From: an uncultured Prevotellaceae bacterium | Lineage (GTDB): Bacteria > Bacteroidota > Bacteroidia > Bacteroidales > Bacteroidaceae | Direction: 5' to 3' | Assembly: GCA_946405695.1 (NCBI GenBank) | Contig: CAMJIA010000001.1 | Span: 1-64,000 of the forward strand | Length of the DNA stretch: 64,000 nucleotides | Shown: positions 45,608 to 51,053 of the stretch, piece after piece | Layout of the letters: each line of letters starts with the position of its first letter | Position numbering within the stretch: the first letter of the stretch is position 1 | Position numbers and translations under genes: made by a program | The notes under the pieces: generated by a model | What the model was told of the DNA's origin: nothing | The model's input: only the letters and a program-made list of their open reading frames with translations | Databases searched by the model: none

Positions 45608-46018
45608 TTATTCCTCTATAAGGCCCCCCAGCGCCATGCATATTTCGTTATAAACTCCGAGGGCGAGGCACTCAACCTTGATACCCGTCTTCAATTCCTT
45701 GAAGTTCAGTCTGAGGCTTCCGTCGTCGCGTCGAGTCACCGTAATGAACTCGCCGCTGAAAATGTGCTGATTGCGCTTGCCAGCCGTCAGGGGAACCGTC
45801 TCGATGAACGTGTAATGCGGGTCGCGACAGAGAAACTCATCTATGATGGCTTCCGAGTCAAGTCTGAAAACGCCCTGATACTTTTTACCAGTTTTCATGC
45901 GTACGTCGCTACGCAGAAGTGTTTTTACGTCACAGCCCAAGTCTGTGTTGTTGTGCCAACCTTGCTCCTTATTATATTTTTCCGTAGGAGGGGTTGTAGT
46001 GGTTATTTTTGTAGACAT
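45608..46018 (-). CDS. uncharacterised protein, first gene of primase-like module
   Basis: A 136-residue protein that I do not recognise. The N-terminus is Thr/Pro-rich, the rest is alpha/beta with CDVKTLLRSDVRMKTGKKYQG and VYNEICMALGGLIEE at the end. Composition and direction fit the downstream module. A minus-strand TAATTTTG -7 box near 46133-46140 gives a leader of about 110 nt with two hairpins (CCGAGG...CTTCGG and TCTCAC...GTGAGA). A plus-strand reading frame over the same bases is judged a shadow. Confidence 0.65.
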   Translation of the reverse strand: MSTKITTTTPPTEKYNKEQGWHNNTDLGCDVKTLLRSDVRMKTGKKYQGVFRLDSEAIIDEFLCRDPHYTFIETVPLTAGKRNQHIFSGEFITVTRRDDGSLRLNFKELKTGIKVECLALGVYNEICMALGGLIEE

Positions 46019-46127
46019 AACCGAAGTCCTTTCCGGGAAAGCCTCGGTCTCACACGAGGGTCCCTCCCATCCAACCGAGAAAGTGAGACAGCCTACGGTC
46101 CAACGCTTGACATTTTTCCCGTTGTTT
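46019..46127 (-). promoter_or_regulatory. structured 5' leader of the uncharacterised gene
   Basis: Between the predicted start near 46127 and the ATG at 46018 the RNA can form a CCGA/TCGG-type hairpin with an inner CTTTCC/GGAAAG stem, and a TCTCAC/GTGAGA stem. It may affect translation. No known riboswitch class is recognised. Confidence 0.4.
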
Positions 46128-46182
46128 GGTGGTGCAAAATTATCAATTTAAGATGATAATAGACTGAAAATAACGTCTACTG

Positions 46183-46269
46183 GTTCACGAAGTTCGCAAA
46201 GTTCATAAAGTTCATGTAAGTTCATTTGAGTTCAGTACAAGTTCACTTAAAAGTTCACTTTTAAGTTCA
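46183..46269 (+). repeat. iteron-like GTTCA array, nine copies
   Basis: GTTCA (one copy GTTCG) starts at 46183, 46192, 46201, 46210, 46220, 46230, 46241, 46253 and 46265. Spacing rises from 9 to 12 bases. Most copies read AAGTTCAY. It lies between divergent genes (45608 minus, 46424 plus), upstream of the minus promoter. The rest of the 46019-46423 gap holds the structured leader and the plus-strand promoter; nothing coding is seen. Confidence 0.75.
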
Positions 46270-46371
46270 TTGGAGTGATTAAGTTTTAGCTGTCTGTCGT
46301 CTAATTGCGGCAAAATGCCTAAAAAGTGTTAAAAATCAACTTTTAAAATAAGAAAGCTGAAGAGAAACCGG

Positions 46372-46400
46372 TTGACATTCAATAAAAATTTGTAACTTTG
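46372..46400 (+). promoter_or_regulatory. promoter of the XRE-ImmA gene
   Basis: TTGA at 46372-46375, a 17-nt spacer and TAACTTTG at 46393-46400, 23 nt before the ATG at 46424. The -33 box is weak. Confidence 0.5.
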
Positions 46401-46423
46401 TCAACGAATTCAAATGTACAGCT

Positions 46424-47497
46424 ATGGCAGAACTATTAAATGTATTTTCACAACGTCTGAGACAAGCCAGGATATTAAAGAAGATTTCCATGGATCAACT
46501 TGTCTCCATGATTGGAAATCGTGTCTCAAAGCAGGCAATTTCTAAGTACGAGGCTGCCAAGATGATGCCAAATAGCACCGTCTTGACTGCTTTGGCAACT
46601 GCATTGGATGTAGAGCCTGACTATTTCTTCCGTCCTTTTACTTTCGATTTGAATGAGTTTAAGGTTTCCTTTCGTAAGAAATCCGACACCACCGCCAAGG
46701 ATGTTAGTGCATTGAAAGTACGTATTCAAGACGAAGTTGAACGCTATCTGGAAGTGGAAAGAATTCTCGGCAAAGAAAAGGAGACTGTTCTACAGACGGA
46801 TGGCGAACCATTATCTACTCCTGCACAAATGCAAGAACAAGCCAAGCGTTTGAGAGACGAATGGCATTTGGGCTATGATGCCATCGGGAATGTTCAGGAT
46901 GTTCTGGAGGAGCATGGTATTAAAGTGATTTGCACGGAAGCGCCAAGTGGTTTTGATGGTGTGAGCGGTATTGTCAACGGTAAGGCCTATATTGTTGTCC
47001 TTAACAAGAACCAAAGTCATGTAGAGCGTCGCAGATTCACGACGATGCATGAGTTGGGTCATCTTTTGTTTGACAAGAGATTCTCTCCAACTTTAACTTT
47101 ACGTGAAAAAGAAAAACTCTGCGATGCATTTGCCAACGAGATGCTTTTGCCATCAAGAGTCATAAGAACTGTTTTTAGCCCTGGTGAGAAGATATCCACT
47201 TCTGAAGTCCGTCAGTTGCAGGTGGTGTATGGCATATCTTTTGATGCCATCATGCACAAGTTACATGATATGGGTATCATTAATGACAGTAAATACAAGA
47301 CCTACTGTATTCGCAAGAACCATGATGACGCATGGAAGCAGTTCGTAGAAGCGACCTACTATCAGGAAGGCTTCTCTACTAAGTTTGAAACGATGGTTTA
47401 TGCAGCAGCAGCAAAAGATTTGATAAGCACTTCAAAGGCTGCCAATCTTCTGCATAGCTCTGTCAGCACCGTCCGTAAGCATTTGAACGTGATTTAA
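46424..47497 (+). CDS. XRE-ImmA/IrrE metallopeptidase regulator
   Basis: A 357-residue protein with an N-terminal XRE helix-turn-helix (about 8-60, RQARILKKISMDQL) and a C-terminal ImmA/IrrE zinc-peptidase domain with HELGH at 209-213. Relatives cleave or inactivate repressors and act as antitoxins of toxin-antitoxin and mobile-element systems. The stop overlaps the ATG of the PIN gene (TAATG), so the two are translationally coupled. It probably controls its own promoter. Confidence 0.9.
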   Translation: MAELLNVFSQRLRQARILKKISMDQLVSMIGNRVSKQAISKYEAAKMMPNSTVLTALATALDVEPDYFFRPFTFDLNEFKVSFRKKSDTTAKDVSALKVRIQDEVERYLEVERILGKEKETVLQTDGEPLSTPAQMQEQAKRLRDEWHLGYDAIGNVQDVLEEHGIKVICTEAPSGFDGVSGIVNGKAYIVVLNKNQSHVERRRFTTMHELGHLLFDKRFSPTLTLREKEKLCDAFANEMLLPSRVIRTVFSPGEKISTSEVRQLQVVYGISFDAIMHKLHDMGIINDSKYKTYCIRKNHDDAWKQFVEATYYQEGFSTKFETMVYAAAAKDLISTSKAANLLHSSVSTVRKHLNVI

Positions 47498-48018
47498 TGA
47501 AAAAGATTGTTGTAAACGATACCAACGTATTTATCGACTTATATGAGGTCGGCCTACTTGAAGAGTTTTTCTCTCTTCCTTGGGAAGTCCATACCACAGA
47601 TTTTGTGATGCTTGAATTGCAGAGGGAGGGACAACATGAAACCGTTGCCAAATACAAAGCTAATAAACGTCTTGTTGTTCCCGTCTTTGAGGCGAAAGAA
47701 ATGTCGGAGATTGGGAATCTGTATCAGCGATATCTGAATAGGACCAATTTGTCTCTGACAGACTGCTCGGTATGGTATTATGCCAAGGTGAACAACTATA
47801 TACTTTTGACAGGTGACCGAAAATTGCGAACGACTTCGATTTTGGATGGCGTTGAGGTTCATGGCGTTATATATGTTTTTGATGCCCTTATGGAGTTCGA
47901 CATGATTTCCCATCAGGTGGCGGTTGAAAAACTGCAACAACTTTACGCCATTAACCCTCGCTTGCCTAAAGATGAAATTGAGAAACGAATTAACTTGTGG
48001 AAAGCAGAGATGAAATAG
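47497..48018 (+). CDS. PIN-domain protein, likely toxin ribonuclease
   Basis: A 173-residue protein with a PIN-like fold: VVNDTNVFIDLY (Asp8), MLELQREG, LTDCSVWYYA, and LLTGDRKLR supply the usual acidic metal ligands. PIN toxins cut RNA. The pairing with an XRE-ImmA gene is a recurrent arrangement in Bacteroidetes and resembles a toxin-antitoxin unit, with the ImmA protein as antitoxin. Whether it really is toxic is inferred. Confidence 0.82.
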   Translation: MKKIVVNDTNVFIDLYEVGLLEEFFSLPWEVHTTDFVMLELQREGQHETVAKYKANKRLVVPVFEAKEMSEIGNLYQRYLNRTNLSLTDCSVWYYAKVNNYILLTGDRKLRTTSILDGVEVHGVIYVFDALMEFDMISHQVAVEKLQQLYAINPRLPKDEIEKRINLWKAEMK

Positions 48019-48053
48019 AAAGAAAAGATCTTCACACAGCTGCACCCACTAAA

Positions 48054-48956
48054 ATGGTCAGCGCTGAGGAGTTAGCCAGGATTTATATTGAATCTCGGCA
48101 TGACTTTCTTGGCATGAATACGGAGGAGGTAACTAACCATTGGAACCTTAATTATATTTTTGATTTTCTATATCATGTCAAAAGCCTGCCAGATATAGAC
48201 CTGGCACTTAATTGGCTGGCAGAAAATTGGGCAGAGACATACCACGTGTATGATACGTACAGCAATATAAAGGACCCAAAACTCGTTGAGGAACACCAGC
48301 GTTTTGTTCTTTCGCTGAAAGACATCAAAGAATCTCTTCTTCGTCGCTTTGAGGCAGAAGAACGTAAGGAGTCTTTGAGGGTACAGATGCTAATGGGGTA
48401 TAACACGACGACTGCAACAGAAGTTATACCGAAAGCGAATACACCTCAAAAAAAACCAGATGAGACAGACTCCCCACATTTCGAGGAATCCAATTCTTCA
48501 GGTCTTTCAGAATATCACATCAAAGACCTGCCCGAAGATGTACAGAAAACCCTGACCTTCGACGATGATGAGACCTATACGCTATTCGTAAACAACATGA
48601 AAGAAGATACTTGGCTCAAGGTAAATACAAATAAAGGCAAGTATTTAGATAGACTCAGGTTTGTATGCAACAAATTTGAGATTACCGCCAAGAATACTAA
48701 CCGCAAACAGTTTGACAAGCTGTTGCATTATGTTATTCCCGGTCTTGGTGAGATTGGTAATTTGGAAAGTGCCATGAAGAAACAAACAGACTCCAACGAC
48801 GACGCGAACTATAAATACTACGATAGTCCGGAATATTATCATCGTAGTAAATGTTATGATTTGTGTAAGGTCGGAGCGGAATTGGAAGAGTGCCTGAGTC
48901 CGGTTCTTGAGAAAATACACCATAAGAAGTGGAACATCAAAAAGACTCCACGATAA
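48054..48956 (+). CDS. uncharacterised protein downstream of the PIN gene
   Basis: A 300-residue protein that I do not recognise. The N-terminal half is helical and Trp-rich (NHWNLNYIFDFLYHV, NWLAENWAETYHVYD), the middle is Pro/Ser/Thr-rich and disordered (about 125-175), and the C-terminal half (KTLTFDDDETYTLFVNN...KWNIKKTPR) is again helical. It is not a known antitoxin. A GTG at 47997, overlapping the PIN gene by 22 nt, is an alternative start that adds 19 residues. It ends 9 nt before the first 185-bp repeat. Confidence 0.65.
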   Translation: MVSAEELARIYIESRHDFLGMNTEEVTNHWNLNYIFDFLYHVKSLPDIDLALNWLAENWAETYHVYDTYSNIKDPKLVEEHQRFVLSLKDIKESLLRRFEAEERKESLRVQMLMGYNTTTATEVIPKANTPQKKPDETDSPHFEESNSSGLSEYHIKDLPEDVQKTLTFDDDETYTLFVNNMKEDTWLKVNTNKGKYLDRLRFVCNKFEITAKNTNRKQFDKLLHYVIPGLGEIGNLESAMKKQTDSNDDANYKYYDSPEYYHRSKCYDLCKVGAELEECLSPVLEKIHHKKWNIKKTPR

Positions 48957-48965
48957 GTGGTACAA

Positions 48966-49150
48966 TTCGTACTGCAAAGAAAGGTCATCGATTTATCGCT
49001 CTATACCTTTAGCTTAGAGAACTTTTTCTGATAAATCCAAACTTTGTGGCGAAAATCTTGATTTATTCCAAACTTTTTCGTAACTTTGCACCTGATATGT
49101 CACTCACCCTGGCATTTCGTTATGGAGCATGTACCAGTCCCTTCGGTATT
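48966..49150 (+). repeat. 185-bp direct repeat, copy 1
   Basis: Matches 50187-50371 over 185 bases without a difference that I can find. It carries the promoter box TAACTTTG (49081-49088), preceded by TTCCAAACTTTTTCG, and ends just before the regulator gene. Confidence 0.92.
49081..49088 (+). promoter_or_regulatory. -7 box within repeat copy 1
   Basis: TAACTTTG inside the repeat, with a CTTG about 20 nt upstream as a weak -33. It should drive the regulator gene at 49170. Copy 2 has the same box at 50302-50309. Confidence 0.5.
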
Positions 49151-49169
49151 AAATAATGTAAAAAAATAT

Positions 49170-50078
49170 ATGTCAAGAATGATATCAAGACGAGAGGCTG
49201 CAGAGTTGTTGGATTGCAACCCTCAAACGGTAACAAATTGGGTTGAGAAAGGATTTATCAAAGGGCACACTATCGGTCGTGCATTGATGATAGACCGTAA
49301 CAGTATAGAACAACATTTTGATACCGCCAAAGAAGTGGCCGAACTTGAGCAATGTCTCATTGACAGAAAACGTGAACTTCAAGAAGAGCTCAAGAAGGTT
49401 GATGCCAGCCTCGATGAGTTTAGAAAATCCCCTATGCATGCACAGCCAGGCGAATGGCGTGAAGTGTTAAGAGCCACGATTTTTGCAGCAGTTAGATTGG
49501 GGCACGATGTACTTAACGAGAGGGAACGTAAAGTCTTAGAATACTATAGTTGTAATAAGTCAGTATCAGATATCGCTGATGAAATGGTACTCCCCCGTCA
49601 GAGAATTCGAGAGATTGCTATCAAGGCTTTGTATAAACTAAGTGGGAGACTGAATCTGAAAGATCTTTATGAGCAACAGGAGGTCATGGAGGCAGAAACA
49701 GAGAGGTTAAAGAATAAAGTGGAATATCTTGGTGAAATAGCAGGAAAATATCAATCTAAACAAGACTTGATGAATTCGTATTCCATGATGGAGCAATACG
49801 AAAATGAGTGTTCAAAAGAAGTCTCATTGTTGAAGAAAAAGGTTGTAGATTTACCCTTATCTGTAAGAACAAAAAATGTCCTGTTTGCCAATAACCTTCG
49901 AACTCTGGGAGATATTGTCAGCCAGAATGAAGCAGACATGTCGAAAACTAAGTATTTGGGCCGCAAATGTTTTGATGAGTTAAAAACATACATAACTGAC
50001 CTCGGCTTCTCGTTTGGCATGTATACTAAAGGTATCATTGAGGCCGATCTTCAGAAGTGGTTAGAAAAGCACCAGTAA
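49170..50078 (+). CDS. mosaic transcription factor: HTH + sigma-region-4-like + RNAP alpha-CTD-like
   Basis: A 302-residue protein with three DNA- or polymerase-contacting parts. Residues 5-45 form an excisionase/MerR-type helix-turn-helix (ISRREAAELLDCNPQTVTNW). About 112-160 resemble sigma-70 region 4 (NERERKVLEYYSCNKSVSDIADEM). A coiled coil follows (165-225). About 230-285 resemble the helix-hairpin-helix of the RNA polymerase alpha C-terminal domain (LPLSVRTKNVLFANNLRTLG, then YLGRKCFDELKTY). It likely regulates the BREX island or its own gene. The frame also extends upstream into the repeat (MEHVPVPSV). Confidence 0.75.
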   Translation: MSRMISRREAAELLDCNPQTVTNWVEKGFIKGHTIGRALMIDRNSIEQHFDTAKEVAELEQCLIDRKRELQEELKKVDASLDEFRKSPMHAQPGEWREVLRATIFAAVRLGHDVLNERERKVLEYYSCNKSVSDIADEMVLPRQRIREIAIKALYKLSGRLNLKDLYEQQEVMEAETERLKNKVEYLGEIAGKYQSKQDLMNSYSMMEQYENECSKEVSLLKKKVVDLPLSVRTKNVLFANNLRTLGDIVSQNEADMSKTKYLGRKCFDELKTYITDLGFSFGMYTKGIIEADLQKWLEKHQ

Positions 50079-50186
50079 TCCTTTGCGCCAAACTTTAAAC
50101 TACGCAAAGAGCAGATAGTTATGTCACACCTGTCCCTTGATTTACGGTGCTACTCTTTCATTTCAGCGGGTGGAAATCATTTCCTT

Positions 50187-50371
50187 TTCGTACTGCAAAG
50201 AAAGGTCATCGATTTATCGCTCTATACCTTTAGCTTAGAGAACTTTTTCTGATAAATCCAAACTTTGTGGCGAAAATCTTGATTTATTCCAAACTTTTTC
50301 GTAACTTTGCACCTGATATGTCACTCACCCTGGCATTTCGTTATGGAGCATGTACCAGTCCCTTCGGTATT
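50187..50371 (+). repeat. 185-bp direct repeat, copy 2
   Basis: Second perfect copy. It is followed by a short reading frame (50343-50483) instead of a regulator. The two copies flank a 1036-bp segment (49151-50186) that holds only the regulator. Confidence 0.92.
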
Positions 50372-50483
50372 CGTTTTGAATCCCCAAGCCGTCAACCTGG
50401 CATACGACGTTCTGCAACCTAACATCTTTATGGAAGACGGCAAGTTGATGGGATTGAAAATCTATCCCTCTCAACAGGCATAA
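50343..50483 (+). CDS. 46-residue ORF sharing its start with the regulator region
   Basis: MEHVPVPSV (inside the repeat) then FVLNPQAVNLAYDVLQP and a C-terminal MGLKIYPSQQA. It reads on from repeat copy 2 with a normal-looking composition. It might be the original gene behind this promoter before the regulator segment arrived, or the tail of a lost gene. No family recognised. Confidence 0.4.
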   Translation: MEHVPVPSVFVLNPQAVNLAYDVLQPNIFMEDGKLMGLKIYPSQQA

Positions 50484-50514
50484 AAAAAGAGTCGCCACGA
50501 ACCTGACAACTCTT
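50481..50514 (-). terminator. minus-strand intrinsic terminator
   Basis: On the minus strand AAGAGT (50514-50509) pairs with ACTCTT (50492-50487), followed by a run of seven T in all. It ends a short transcript started at the minus promoter 50569-50600. Confidence 0.65.
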
Positions 50515-50562
50515 CCGATCGGGGACACCCCAATCCCAATAAATGGAACACGTCCATTGTTC
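50481..50562 (-). ncRNA. candidate small RNA, about 80 nt
   Basis: Between a consensus-spaced minus promoter and an intrinsic terminator. The sequence can form three hairpins: TGGA/TCCA, GATtGGGGtgtCCCCgATC, and the terminator stem. No protein-coding frame of note. The other strand and neighbouring genes show no overlap with a known antisense target except the last bases of the 46-residue ORF. Confidence 0.5.
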
Positions 50563-50568
50563 TGTGTG

Positions 50569-50600
50569 CAAAGATACGAATAAGCGAGCAAACTACCAAA
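50569..50600 (-). promoter_or_regulatory. minus-strand promoter at consensus spacing
   Basis: On the minus strand TTTG (CAAA at 50597-50600), 20-nt spacer, TATCTTTG (CAAAGATA at 50569-50576). Confidence 0.7.
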
Positions 50601-50733
50601 TAAATTGGCATTTATTTTTAGTTTCGAGCGAAAGTATCTTCGACCAAAGGTCAGAGATAAGCATTTTTCTCTTATCTTCCAAACTTTTTCGCACTTTTTT
50701 CTTTTTAGAAGGTAAAAATACAAATATTATTTG

Positions 50734-50741
50734 TACCTTTG
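50734..50741 (+). promoter_or_regulatory. -7 box before the structured RNA
   Basis: TACCTTTG; the -33 position is weak (TTTTT tract upstream). Transcription should start near 50748. A TTCCAAACTTTTTCG box lies at 50677-50691, as also in both 185-bp repeats. Confidence 0.5.
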
Positions 50742-50747
50742 CCCTCG

Positions 50748-50985
50748 GTTCGGGGAGAAATCCGGACTAATGATGCATTGCTTATTGAAACGCACTTAAC
50801 CGAATTGGCGTAGGAAACCTTTTATTTGGAGATAGTTCGTTCAGAAGCAGAGGGTAGCCAGGGAATGGTGTACCTCAAACTCACATCTTAGCATTGCACA
50901 CGCCTTGGCGTGTTGCATTCTTATCTGTGAGTTGGGGGTCTCCGATTTTTCCTACGCCAGCCCCTCAGGTTAAGTGCATAAGGAT
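50748..50985 (+). ncRNA. rod-like structured RNA (6S-like candidate or BREX leader)
   Basis: Nested pairings span the interval: GCACTTAACC (50792) with GGTTAAGTGC (50968), GGCGTAGGAAA (50807) with TTTCCTACGCC (50948), GGAGA (50828) with TCTCC (50939), AACTCACA with TGTGAGTT, and CACGCC with GGCGTG at the tip. The result is one long rod with internal loops, about 190 nt between the outer pairs, as in 6S RNA. No terminator follows, and brxP starts 70 nt later. The 5' part (50748-50791) is only weakly paired. Confidence 0.6.
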
Positions 50986-51053
50986 GTCTTCACGCCATTT
51001 TTGTGTCCTTTTCCTTTTGCAAGTATAGTGTAGAACGGAAAGTAAATGAAGTA

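Noticed and set aside
45587..46156. Plus-strand reading frame of 189 codons
   Set aside because: It mirrors the minus-strand gene at 45608, which fits the operon direction, has a promoter and a better composition.
46183..46269. Short repeats as a CRISPR array
   Set aside because: The repeat is only 5-8 bases with 9-12-base periodicity, and no cas genes are near.
48966..50371. Direct repeats as target-site duplication of an insertion sequence
   Set aside because: 185 bp is far longer than any target duplication, and there is no transposase or terminal inverted repeat.
50325..50723. Minus-strand frame of 132 codons
   Set aside because: It runs across the minus promoter, the terminator and the repeat; start and composition are not convincing.
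50748..50985. Retron non-coding RNA
   Set aside because: No reverse transcriptase gene lies in the window; the single rod structure differs from msr-msd.
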